This document shows, piece by piece, positions 1 to 8,295 of a DNA stretch of 64,000 nucleotides; positions within the stretch are counted from its first letter, which is position 1; every line of letters begins with the position of its first letter. A program made the position numbers and the translations under genes. The notes beneath the pieces are model-generated. The model worked only from the letters and a program-made list of their open reading frames with translations. It searched no databases and was not told the DNA's origin. Source of the stretch: Ruania rhizosphaerae (GTDB lineage Bacteria; Actinomycetota; Actinomycetes; Actinomycetales; Beutenbergiaceae); assembly GCF_009805705.1 (NCBI RefSeq), contig NZ_VSMB01000013.1:1-64000 (forward strand), given 5' to 3'.

Positions 1-66
1 GACTCCATCCTCGCTTCCAAGCTCAGGAGTCTCCACCGAACCCAGTGCGGTTCAGCCCGGGGGTTC

Positions 67-1014
67 ATGGACTCCGAACACAAGAGCTATCGCAACGATT
101 GGCAAACCGCCAAGGGGCAGGAGTCGGCCAGAGCCCACATCATGCGGCACTTGCTCTCCGAGCATGACCTTGTCGCCGACGAGGCTTGGGACGTGGCGCT
201 TCTCCTGGCCGATCACCGTTGGCTCGACGAAGGCGATGCCGAACTCCTGGCGGAGAGCCTTCGCGACGACCTCAACAACCTGTCCCTGACGACTCTTGTA
301 CTGCAGGGCCCTGACGCTCAGCAACCGTCGAACGATTCGACGTTGAATCGCCGCCAGGTGTGGGCGCTTACCCATTGGGTCTTCGCGGACGCCATCCCTG
401 CCGCCTTCCGCTTCGCCGGTTTCGCCGAGGAGGCGCAGCGGTTCGCGACGGCCGCGCCGTCATTCCCGCTGGAGAACTCGGCATACGTGCTCGAAGAGCG
501 GCTCAGCGCGGTCGCGGGCTGGCAGCAACTGGAAACGTCCGCGACGGATGAGGCGGCGAATGATCTTGACGCCTATTTCGGCGGCCTCATGGGTGCCAGT
601 CGGCGCGCTCAGAAGGAAGCCCTGCGTTTAGCCGAAGATGTCCTTGGTGCCGCAGGCCTCGCAGGTCGCCGAAGCCCTCTGGTCACTGTCTACGGCGCGA
701 CGGCCGAGGACGAGGTCCACGAGGGTGGGGAAGGGAAGTGGCGTCTGCTGCGCGGCCGGCGACTTTGGATCGGGATGTATCTCACGATGACCCCAGACGA
801 ACGTGACACCTGGGTAGCGTTGTGGGAGTTAGGGGGCCTGCTCCTGGTACGTGCTCTAAGCGCATCGGTGCGCCGAGTCGCCGAAGAACTGGAGGTTGAT
901 CTCGCTGGAAGCGCATCGCTGAACGCGGAGTTCCGCGAGCGCTGCCGGACACTTCAGGAGGCGTATGCGCTCTCGATGCGTGACTTTGTCGACGCCGCGG
1001 TGTCCTTGAGGTAA
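67..1014 (+). CDS. hypothetical protein, 315 aa
   Basis: I do not recognise this protein. It is acidic and largely helical-looking, with no signal peptide and no obvious membrane segment. A short stretch of residues 240-265 (GMYLTMTPDERDTWVALWEL) is tryptophan rich. The ATG lies a few bases after a G-rich run that could act as a ribosome binding site. It stands alone, followed by about 170 bases without a gene and then a decayed insertion sequence. Its codon use fits a real high-GC gene, and the other frames over it are only short shadows. Function unknown. Confidence 0.7.
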   Translation: MDSEHKSYRNDWQTAKGQESARAHIMRHLLSEHDLVADEAWDVALLLADHRWLDEGDAELLAESLRDDLNNLSLTTLVLQGPDAQQPSNDSTLNRRQVWALTHWVFADAIPAAFRFAGFAEEAQRFATAAPSFPLENSAYVLEERLSAVAGWQQLETSATDEAANDLDAYFGGLMGASRRAQKEALRLAEDVLGAAGLAGRRSPLVTVYGATAEDEVHEGGEGKWRLLRGRRLWIGMYLTMTPDERDTWVALWELGGLLLVRALSASVRRVAEELEVDLAGSASLNAEFRERCRTLQEAYALSMRDFVDAAVSLR

Positions 1015-1308
1015 GCCCGGTCCGACGCTGGCTGCAAGGTTAGTCGCGCTTCGAGCAGGCGGGGATCTGCATGCAGGAGTGGCTGGAGTACTGGTTCACT
1101 CGGGCTCCTTGCACCAGGCGCAGGTGCAGTCGCATCGTGCCAGTTGGCATGTCGGATCCCTCTCATTCTGTTGGTGGTGACCTTAACCTCGATCCACCGA
1201 TCGGTGAGCGTTGCGTGCAGGCGTGGGAACGCGAGAATGCCCCTCTGACCTGGGAAGATAGGACTTGCTTAGGGTCCGTATCGCCAGTTCAAGAAGGGCA
1301 TCTCGTAG

Positions 1309-2741
1309 GTGCAACTTTCTCACATCCGCCCCGTGAGGTCTGCGACCTTCGACGAGCCGAATCTCGTGTCGGCTGCTGGCTTGGTTCCGTTGATGGCCCT
1401 GGCCCGCAAGGCGGGACTGCGCACCCTTGCCGATGAGCGGCTGAGCGTGCCCAGCGACAAGGGCGCCAACCCAGGTTTGAAGCTGTCCTCGCTGGTGGCT
1501 GGCATGGTCGCCGATGCCGACAGCATTGATGGCATGGCGCTGCTGCGCCACGGCGGGATGGGTAAGGTCTTCGACCGCGGCTATGCGCCCTCGACACTGG
1601 GGCAGTTCCTGCGGTCCTTCACCTTTGGGCACGTCCGCCAGGGCGACGCTGTGGCCTCACGGTTGCTGCTGAACCTCGCCGAGCACACCGGTCTGCTCGG
1701 CACCGCGGAGCAGGCCGGCCCGGTGATGGTCGATATCGACGACACCATCATCGAGGTCCACGGTTACGCCAAGCAGGGCGCCTCCTTCGGCCACTCCGGC
1801 ATCCGGGGTCTGAACGCGCTGCTCGCGGTCGTCTCCACCGATCACATCGCCCCGGTGATCGCCGCTCAGCGCTTGCGTAAAGGCTCGGCCGGGTCCCCGC
1901 GTGGGGCTGCCCGGCTTGCTACCGACACCCTGGCCCTGGTCCGCCGCAGCCACCTGGCCGGGCGAGAAGTACTGGTGCGGGCCGACTCGGCGTTCTACTC
2001 CCACGCCATGGTCAGCGCCGTGATGCAGACCGGGGCGCAAGTCTCGATCACCGTGCGGATGGACCCGGCCGTCAAACGCGCCCTCGCCTCGATCAGCGAC
2101 CAGGCCTGGACACCGATCAGATACACCGATGCGATCTACGACGAAATCACCGGCAGCTGGGTCTCGCGGGCTGAGGTTGCCTTCACCGCGTTCTCCTCCA
2201 AGAAGAAGGCCGAGCAGGTCCCCGGCCGCCTCGTGGTTCGCCGCATCCCTGATCTCACCCCAAGAACAGCCAGGGTCAGCAGACACTGTTCGACACCTGG
2301 CGCTTCCACGCCTTCTTCACCACCACCGACGCCGACGAGCGCGACACTGTCACCGCCGATCAAGTCCACCGCGCTCACGCGATCATCGAGAACGTCAATG
2401 CCGATCTGAAGGCCTCGGCGCTGGCCCACCTGCCCTCGGGGTGTTCACCGCCAATGCCGCCTGGCTCATCTGTGCCGTCATGGCCTTCAACCTCACCCGC
2501 GCCGCAGCCACGTTGACCCAGGCGCCCTCGCTGCTGCGGGCCACGACGGCGACGATCCGCCGCAAGCTCATCAACATCCCCGCCCGGATCGACCTCCGCG
2601 AGACGATTGCACCTGCACCTGCACCTGCACCTGCACCTGCACCTGCACCTGCACCTGCACCTACCTCGCCGCTGGCCCTGGGAACAGGCCGGGATCCGGC
2701 TTTACCGCGCTGTCACTGGCCTCCAGGCCGTGCCTACCTGA
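1309..2741 (+). pseudogene. IS1380-family transposase, three frameshifts
   Basis: The protein starts at a GTG and reads as an IS1380-type DDE transposase. Features are the N-terminal VSAAGLVPLMALARKAGL segment, the first catalytic Asp region VMVDIDDTIIEVHG, LVRADSAFYS, and DTWRFHAFFT further on. The frame must change three times to stay homologous: a missing base near 2260 (LTP to KNSQGQQ), another near 2440 (LPSG to VFTANAAW), and a third near 2590-2600 that restores RRWPWEQAG up to the stop at 2739-2741. The second and third parts lie in frames 3, 2 and 3 again. A nine-copy hexanucleotide run sits at the third break. Sequencing error is possible for the first two, but three breaks favour real decay. 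Confidence 0.85.
2609..2662 (+). repeat. nine tandem copies of GCACCT
   Basis: Nine perfect copies of a six-base unit lie in the 3' part of the decayed transposase. In the ancestral transposase frame the run would encode alternating His-Leu before the LPRRWPWEQ segment; in the present frame it reads Ala-Pro. Expansion by multiples of six does not itself shift the frame. Slippage in a gene no longer under selection is the simplest explanation. Confidence 0.9.
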
Positions 2742-2945
2742 CCCCACGCCTCAGCCCCTACGACCCAAGGACACAGTGGAAAGGCCGGACAGACTGGCAA
2801 CTTCTACACGCCCACGACCCCGAATCCACACGCGCCCGCTGCCATCACCACAACTCACCATCGATCGGTGGATCGAGGCTTAGCCCGGGGATGGCCCGTT
2901 CGGATGGCAACACGTCCGCTCGCAGTGGATCGGAAGATGAGAACC

Positions 2946-3860
2946 TCACAGCGGCGTGATGCGCGTCCAGTCGACGTGCGCGGCGATATCGCGCACGCGC
3001 GGACGCTCCACGGCGTCCGGGTTGCCTTCGGGCCACCAACCGTCGGTGTGCCAGACGTTGTGCAGCAGGTAGGCGGGCACGTGTGGGATCCGGTCGCTCG
3101 GGCCCTGGTAGTCCCAGAGGGTGATCGTCTGGCCGTCGACGACGATCCAGAAGTGCACGCGATCCGGCTCCCAGGTGAAGCCGTACTCGTAGTACTCGGC
3201 CGAGGAGTCGAAACCGGGCACCGCCGGGATACTCGCCGGCTGCGCCTCCGCACCCGAGATCGGGTCGCAATAGTGCCCGCCGAAGCCTTCGTAGTGGCAG
3301 GTCGAGAGGATCTGCCCGGTGGCGAGATTGACGGCACGCATCACCCGGCTCTGGGCGCCGTCGGAGGGACGGTAGTCGGTCCACACGGTCATGTAGAGGA
3401 CCTCGGGTTGCGCGCAGAGGGTCTCGAAGTCGATCTCGCTGTTGTCGGGCAGGCCGTCGCCGTCGGAGTCGGAGCCATCGTGGAAGTAAGTGAACATCTG
3501 GCCGGTGACCACACCGGCGTCCGGCTGAGCCGAGCAGTCGGCCGTCCGCAGCCGGGACTCGAAGGTGCCGTAGAGGAACCGGTCGTAGGACTCACCGTAG
3601 GCGCCCCCGCCCGGTCCGGCGGTCGCGTTCTTCGGCAGCTCCAGCCGCAAGGCCAGGTCATCCTCTGCCGAGGGGTCCCACGTGCCGGGGTCGGAGGAGC
3701 TGCGCGCCAGGTCGTAGGTGATGAAGTGGTCGGGTGAGGCGTCCCAGTCCTCCATCAGCACTGAGGCGGTGCCCGCCTGCGCGGGAGCAGCCCCGATCGC
3801 GGCGGCGGGAAGGACCAGAGCGGTCGCGACCACGGCGACCAGGCGAGTTCGGCGGGTCAT
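2946..3860 (-). CDS. secreted glycoside hydrolase family 16-like protein
   Basis: This is a 304-residue exported protein with a signal peptide (MTRRTRLVAVVATALVLP..., ending near the APAQA cleavage area) followed by a concanavalin-like fold. The GH16 catalytic signature is visible as EIDFE: E142 as likely nucleophile, D144, and E146 as likely acid/base. It is immediately preceded by an Asp/Gly-rich loop (DSDGDGLPDN) that looks like a calcium site. The family cleaves beta-1,3/1,4-glucans and galactans; the exact substrate cannot be read here. The start at 3860 is chosen over the longer frame because GAGGAG lies just upstream and the signal peptide begins there. It lies on the same strand as a small membrane protein and a glycosyltransferase, which suggests a shared polysaccharide. 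Confidence 0.85.
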   Translation of the reverse strand: MTRRTRLVAVVATALVLPAAAIGAAPAQAGTASVLMEDWDASPDHFITYDLARSSSDPGTWDPSAEDDLALRLELPKNATAGPGGGAYGESYDRFLYGTFESRLRTADCSAQPDAGVVTGQMFTYFHDGSDSDGDGLPDNSEIDFETLCAQPEVLYMTVWTDYRPSDGAQSRVMRAVNLATGQILSTCHYEGFGGHYCDPISGAEAQPASIPAVPGFDSSAEYYEYGFTWEPDRVHFWIVVDGQTITLWDYQGPSDRIPHVPAYLLHNVWHTDGWWPEGNPDAVERPRVRDIAAHVDWTRITPL

Positions 3861-3985
3861 GACGGATCGACTCCTCAGCGGATCGCGGTTGGCGGTCCGT
3901 TCAGTGTGTCGGTCCGCCACCCTCCCCGCACCTGGTCGTCCGTATAGCGGTCAGTGCATGCCTGATGCTCGTTCCAGCGAGAGCC

Positions 3986-4034
3986 CGGTGGTCGTGGCCG
4001 TGGCAGCAAGGAGAGGCCGTGGCCACGACCGCCG
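3986..4034 (-). terminator. hairpin after the small membrane protein gene
   Basis: The arms GGTCGTGGCC (3990-3999) and GGCCACGACC (4021-4030) pair perfectly and the pairing extends outward with one mismatch. It lies 12 bases past the minus-strand stop at 4046 and before the GH16 gene. There is no strong U-tract, as is common in high-GC actinobacteria. Confidence 0.55.
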
Positions 4035-4045
4035 GAGAAGGTCTT

Positions 4046-4264
4046 CTAGTGCCCGATCGGGCGTCCGTTCCGGGTCACGTGCCACCGGTGCTGTCCGTCG
4101 GCGCCTTGCACCGGCTCGAGTGCTACCCGGGTGGTGAGCTTGCCGGCCACGGCCAGTGCGCCGCCGATGGCGACGAGGGCGAGGAACCAGTAGAGACCGG
4201 TGGTGGCCGTGAGTCCGAATCCTGTTGCGGCGAGTGTTGCTGAGTTGGCAGGGCCGCTGTACAT
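4046..4264 (-). CDS. small membrane protein, 72 aa
   Basis: A short protein with one clear membrane segment (about residues 23-43, LYWFLALVAIGGALAVAG) and a 30-residue polar tail (TTRVALEPVQGADGQ...). The motif LAATGF precedes the membrane segment and resembles a class E sortase signal. The protein has no N-terminal leader, however, and the tail is too long, so I do not call it a sorted protein. It starts 86 bases after the stop of the family 2 glycosyltransferase on the same strand, probably in one transcript. An AAGGAG lies 12 bases before the ATG. It may be an accessory subunit of the polysaccharide synthase; that is inference from position only. Confidence 0.6.
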   Translation of the reverse strand: MYSGPANSATLAATGFGLTATTGLYWFLALVAIGGALAVAGKLTTRVALEPVQGADGQHRWHVTRNGRPIGH

Positions 4265-4350
4265 CGAGAGACGTCGCTCCTTCGTTCGTGATGATGGTGG
4301 GTGTGTCGCTGTCTTGTTGTTCGTCAGTGCTCTTCTTGCGCGTCAGGTGC

Positions 4351-5499
4351 TCACGTGTGGACCCACTCTCCTTTCCTTCCTGAGAGGAAGCTGAACGTTG
4401 CGGCGCAGAAGATGAGAAGCAGGAAGACGTTGTAGAACGGTTCCACGGTGAGAGTGAGAATCCGGGCACGCCGGCCCATCCGCCAGATCATCGCCATGTT
4501 CGCCAGCAGGATGCAGGCGGCCAGGCCCGTCCACCACGGCGAGAGCGAGAACGTCCCCAGTCCGAGCAGGATCGCCACGAGCAGCACGTGCGCAGCGACC
4601 GCCAGCACGGAGAGCGCCAAGCCCGCCTGCTGGCGCCAGTACACCCAGCGCATGTGCCAGGGCATGCGGGAGCCGTAGGCCTGCAGGTTCCGCAGCGCGC
4701 CGAGGTACCAACGGTGGCGCTGCTGCCACAGCATGGAGGGCGTTTCCATCACATCGGTGGTCGTGGTCATCTCCACCGGGGACAGGCACTGGTAGCCACA
4801 CGCCAGCATGGCGAAGGTGAGTTCGTTGTCCTCGGTGAGGCTGAAGGTGTCGTAGAAGGAGGTTCCGGCCGGAAGGGTCTCGCCGTCGCGGGCGGACTTG
4901 ACGGCGTTCAGTGCCTCCACGCTGATGAGTGCCCCGGTACCGCTCAGTACAAAGGCCCGTTCGCCTCGCTGCACGATCTCGCGGCGATAGCGGTAGTACT
5001 CCATGCGCTGCAGGTAGCCGACGGTGGAGCGGCACTCGCGACCGATGAATGCACCGCCGACTCCGCCGACGTTCCCCGTCAGTCGCTCGGAGGCAATCTC
5101 GATGAATGTCTCAGAGAGGGTGGTATCGGCATCCATCGCCAGCACTGCGTCGGAGTCTTCGAGCAACGGCACCACGAACTCGAGTGCCATGTTCAACGCA
5201 CCGGCCTTCTTGTCCTTGTTCGGCTCGGCGAGGAACACCAGGGCGCCGTGCTCGCGCGCGACGTCCTCGGTCCTGTCGGTGCAGTTGTTGGCGACCACCA
5301 CGGTCGCCGTTGGCAGCACGGATTGTTGCGCGATGCTGTCGATCGTCGCCGCGATCGACCCGGCCTCGTTGTAGGCGGGAATGAGCACCACGATCCGGCG
5401 TGCCTCGGTCGGCGCGGCGAGCCGTGCGGCGATCTGTGCCCGGTCATCGGTCTTGCCGGCCGGGAGCGTGGCCGTGGGGGGCGGGGCGAGCGTGGTCAC
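4351..5499 (-). CDS. processive family 2 glycosyltransferase
   Basis: The protein has 382 residues if translated from the GTG at 5499, which has AGAAGGA just upstream. A longer frame to 5808 would run into the divergent regulator. It carries the full motif set of membrane-bound processive GT2 enzymes (cellulose, hyaluronan and curdlan synthase type): PAYNEAGS at about 41-48, DAD (D123, D125), TED (E223, D224) and QQRHRW (259-264). Two or more membrane helices follow, around 290-360 (LALSVLAVAAHVLLVAILLG and FYNVFLLLIFCAATFSF). It would polymerise a nucleotide sugar and move the chain across the membrane. The product cannot be deduced, but the neighbouring GH16 enzyme hints at a beta-glucan. 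Confidence 0.88.
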   Translation of the reverse strand: MTTLAPPPTATLPAGKTDDRAQIAARLAAPTEARRIVVLIPAYNEAGSIAATIDSIAQQSVLPTATVVVANNCTDRTEDVAREHGALVFLAEPNKDKKAGALNMALEFVVPLLEDSDAVLAMDADTTLSETFIEIASERLTGNVGGVGGAFIGRECRSTVGYLQRMEYYRYRREIVQRGERAFVLSGTGALISVEALNAVKSARDGETLPAGTSFYDTFSLTEDNELTFAMLACGYQCLSPVEMTTTTDVMETPSMLWQQRHRWYLGALRNLQAYGSRMPWHMRWVYWRQQAGLALSVLAVAAHVLLVAILLGLGTFSLSPWWTGLAACILLANMAMIWRMGRRARILTLTVEPFYNVFLLLIFCAATFSFLSGRKGEWVHT

Positions 5500-5695
5500 G
5501 GGGTCCTTCTCTTCAGGTCTGGGCGTGTGTTCAGTCGCTGCCTGTGAGAGGAAGGGGTCGCCATCGTGATGACGCACGCGCGTTATGACCTCGATCACGT
5601 CGCTACTTGGACGGTCGTATACTCCCTGCGGTACTGCGATCACGCCGGTGGGTGGCCCGGCTGCCGCTGATCGACTCGAGATGAGGAAATGCTCG
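5500..5695. promoter_or_regulatory. divergent promoter region, glycosyltransferase / LuxR regulator
   Basis: This 196-base gap separates the minus-strand glycosyltransferase from the plus-strand regulator and must hold both promoters. A plausible plus-strand -10 hexamer TATACT lies at 5618-5623, but I see no convincing -35. The region could be where the LuxR-family regulator acts. Confidence 0.35.
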
Positions 5696-8134
5696 GTGGA
5701 CAACCGTTCCGGAAGGCTCCGTCGCGGTGCGCTCGTGTCGAAGTTGGAGCAGTTGGGTCCCGGCTCAGTCGCGATGGTGGGTGGCCCGTACGGGAGCGGC
5801 CGGGCCACGCTCGTGCGTCAGTGGCTCGAGGGGATTGACCGGCAGGCGCTGTGGTGGAGCACCGCCCGGGCGATCCCTGGACCCGTGGATGCTGCCGTTG
5901 CCGGCGACCCGGACGTGGTCGTGATCAGACTGCACGACGGCGGAGCCCACGATGCTGAGTCGATCCTCGCCTGCCGCCGGTGCTGGCCGGCGTCCATCCT
6001 CGTCGTCGTCAGCCCGTACGGCTGGCCGGAAGGGCTTCGTACCGGTCCGCTTCGCCCCGAAGTCGCGGTGGTGGCCCACGATCTGGGGTTCACGGCGGAC
6101 GATGTTCGCGCGTGGGCGGGTGACCTGGGCGTTGACCTGTCGGCGGGTGACGCGGCGGATGTTGTGACCGCCACGGGGGGCTACGCCGTGGTGGTGGACG
6201 CCGTCGTCCGCCGGGCGGCAGCATGGGGGACGTACGGTCCTGAGGCACTGGCTCGCGGCTGTGATGACGCCATGGCTGAACTTTCGGCCGCGTCATCCGG
6301 CGGGGTGGTCCCGTGGGAGCTGTGGGAGATATCGCTGATCGCTGCGCTCGGCGGTGAGCTGAGGTTCTCCGTGATGGAGTCGTTGTGGGCGAGGGTTGCG
6401 CAGGGAGCGGCTGCGCTGCGTTCCATGCGGGACGGCGGACTGATCGCCGATGGTGCGCAGGGCCGCCTCACCCTCGCTCCAGGCATCAGGGACGCGTGTC
6501 GCCGCCGGGTCGGCACCGATCTCGCCGCGTCCAGGCACTGGGAACTCGTCGAGCCGTTGGTCGATCGGTGGTCGAACGCCGGCGCGCTCGACGATGCGAT
6601 CGCGGTGCTCGAGACACCGCTCCTCGAGGGTGAGCGGACTGCCCTGATGGCCCGCCATTGGGCGGATCTCGCGGAGCTACCGGCGGTGCACGTACGAGAA
6701 CGAATGAGTGGGCTCGCCCCCGATGCCGATCCCCGCCTGCTTGTGGCAGCAGCGCGAGCCCATCTCGACATCACCCACGCCGGGCATCCCGGGCTGGTGA
6801 CCGGCGCCGACCGGGACGCAGCGAATGCGTTGCTCGCGCGTGTCCGCCCGGACCAGCGGCTCGATGCTGCCGGGCACGCGATGGTCACCGCACTCGATGC
6901 GGTCTCGCTGCGGGTGGTGGGTCGCCACGACGACGCTCACGCCCTGCACAGCCGGGTCCTGGCCGATCTGCCTCATCCCGGTGCTACCCGCGCGGCCATC
7001 ACCTTGCAGGCCGCGCTGAGCGCGATGTCGGCTGGGGCACTGTCGATGACGGGCGAGCATGCCGCCTCCGCGGCCCGGCTCGCGCGGGAGGCGGGCCAGA
7101 CGCAGCTCGGCGCGATGGCGGCCGAGCTCGAGGGGCTCGTGCATATCCTCGGAGCCGACCCGTCGAGCTGGTGGCGGCGAGCATACGCACGCTCTGGCGA
7201 TCAGGCATCGGCCTGGCGGCAGGTCTCGCAGCTGGCTCAGCTCGTCAAAGCCGTGCGTGCTGTCGACGTGACGGCATTGCTCGAGGCATGTGCAGATGAC
7301 ACCGGTGCCGCGACGCTCGAGGACCCGGTGGTGATCGGCCTGTTTGCCTGGTGCTTCCAGGCGATGGCACTGACCCTCCTGGACCGCCCGCAGGTAGCGC
7401 TGACCCACACCCAGGTCATGCAGACGGCACTTGCCGATCGTGAACTCTCCGGGTTTGAGCAGCGCATGCTGATCGTGGCCCGTGCCGAGGCTCTCTCAGC
7501 AAGCGGCGATCCGACTGCGGCGCTGGAGCTGCTGGCAGAGCACTATCCCGAACCAGACCATCGCTATGACGTCGAGCTGCTGCGTGCTCGCGCGGAGATC
7601 GACAGTGGTGCGCACGCTGCAGCGCTCCTCCGGATCCAGCGGACTGTTGCGGGGCACGAGGGGCACCTCGGCAGGCATACGGCGTGGGGAAACGTGTTGC
7701 TCGCGATCGCCCACCGCGGGGTGGGTTCGGCGCGTGCGTCGGACCGTGTGCTGGAATCGGCGCTCGCGGCCGCCGCCCGCAACGGTCAGCGCCAGCCGTT
7801 CGCACGACAGGGCCTGGACGAGTTCGGGCGGCTGATCGCACAGGGACAGCAGCTGGTGCTGGATCCGGTGACGCATGAGTTTCTGACTGAACTGACGTCC
7901 ACGCGTGACATGCTGCGCGCGGTGACGGCGCCCGTCACGCTGACAACTCGTGAGCGCCTCCTGCTCGAGCGGCTCGTCCGGACTGAAGGGGTACGGCGAC
8001 TCGCGGGGGAGCTGCACGTCTCGCCGAACACGGTGAAGTCCCAGTTGAGGACGCTCTACCGCAAACTGGAGGTGTCCTCCCGGGCGGAGGCGATCCGGGT
8101 GGCGCAGGCGATGAGGCTCGTCCCGCTGACCTGA
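5696..8134 (+). CDS. large LuxR-family (LAL/MalT-like) transcriptional regulator
   Basis: About 812 residues. The N-terminus carries a P-loop-like stretch (VGGPYGSGRATLVRQW) in which the usual Lys of Walker A is Arg, so ATP binding may be altered. The long helical middle resembles the repeat region of MalT/LAL regulators. The C-terminus is a clear LuxR helix-turn-helix: LTTRERLLLERL, then HVSPNTVKSQLRTLYRKLEV. The GTG at 5696 is preferred because GAGGA (5683-5687) lies at ideal distance; ATG 5681 and an ATG at 5585 are alternatives. It is divergent from the glycosyltransferase and directly upstream of the giant surface protein, so either or both are likely targets. Ligand unknown. Confidence 0.85.
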   Translation: MDNRSGRLRRGALVSKLEQLGPGSVAMVGGPYGSGRATLVRQWLEGIDRQALWWSTARAIPGPVDAAVAGDPDVVVIRLHDGGAHDAESILACRRCWPASILVVVSPYGWPEGLRTGPLRPEVAVVAHDLGFTADDVRAWAGDLGVDLSAGDAADVVTATGGYAVVVDAVVRRAAAWGTYGPEALARGCDDAMAELSAASSGGVVPWELWEISLIAALGGELRFSVMESLWARVAQGAAALRSMRDGGLIADGAQGRLTLAPGIRDACRRRVGTDLAASRHWELVEPLVDRWSNAGALDDAIAVLETPLLEGERTALMARHWADLAELPAVHVRERMSGLAPDADPRLLVAAARAHLDITHAGHPGLVTGADRDAANALLARVRPDQRLDAAGHAMVTALDAVSLRVVGRHDDAHALHSRVLADLPHPGATRAAITLQAALSAMSAGALSMTGEHAASAARLAREAGQTQLGAMAAELEGLVHILGADPSSWWRRAYARSGDQASAWRQVSQLAQLVKAVRAVDVTALLEACADDTGAATLEDPVVIGLFAWCFQAMALTLLDRPQVALTHTQVMQTALADRELSGFEQRMLIVARAEALSASGDPTAALELLAEHYPEPDHRYDVELLRARAEIDSGAHAAALLRIQRTVAGHEGHLGRHTAWGNVLLAIAHRGVGSARASDRVLESALAAAARNGQRQPFARQGLDEFGRLIAQGQQLVLDPVTHEFLTELTSTRDMLRAVTAPVTLTTRERLLLERLVRTEGVRRLAGELHVSPNTVKSQLRTLYRKLEVSSRAEAIRVAQAMRLVPLT

Positions 8135-8162
8135 CCCGTCTCAGTGTGTGGCCACAACCGTC

Positions 8163-8197
8163 TCACCCTCGCTTCACCCTCGTTTCACCCCGGGTGA
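8163..8197 (+). promoter_or_regulatory. three 11-bp-phased direct repeats, possible activator site
   Basis: TCACCCTCG at 8163-8171 and 8174-8182 and TCACCCCGG at 8185-8193 recur exactly every 11 bases, about one turn of the helix. The third copy extends into the palindrome TCACC-CCG-GGTGA (8185-8197). They lie between the LuxR-family regulator and the surface-protein gene, about 100 bases before its start. Direct repeats phased with the helix are typical of MalT/LAL-type activator boxes. Confidence 0.45.
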
Positions 8198-8295
8198 CTC
8201 TGGCCCTGCGTCTGGGTGCGGAGTTGGATGGGTTGCGGGCGGCTGTTGTGTGCCGCCCGTCGAGTGCACCGCCGGGTGCGGGGGAGGACTAATTC

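Larger units (their letters stand above)
1187..2878 (+). mobile_element. IS1380-family insertion sequence, decayed
   Basis: The element is bounded by 17-base perfect terminal inverted repeats: CCTCGATCCACCGATCG at 1187-1203 and its reverse complement at 2862-2878. The length of about 1.69 kb is typical for IS1380 elements. CTTA directly follows the right end (2879-2882) and also occurs at 1182-1185 one base outside the left end, so it may be the target duplication; that is uncertain by one base. The single transposase frame inside is broken by frameshifts, so the copy is probably inactive. It sits between an unknown gene and the 3' end of a GH16 gene without visibly breaking either. Confidence 0.85.

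Noticed and set aside
1015-1186. tRNA or small RNA between the first gene and the insertion sequence
   Set aside because: No cloverleaf, TTCGA loop or CCA end could be found.
4046-4264. LAATG as a sortase signal in the 72-residue protein
   Set aside because: There is no N-terminal signal peptide, and about 30 polar residues follow the membrane segment, too long for a sorting tail.
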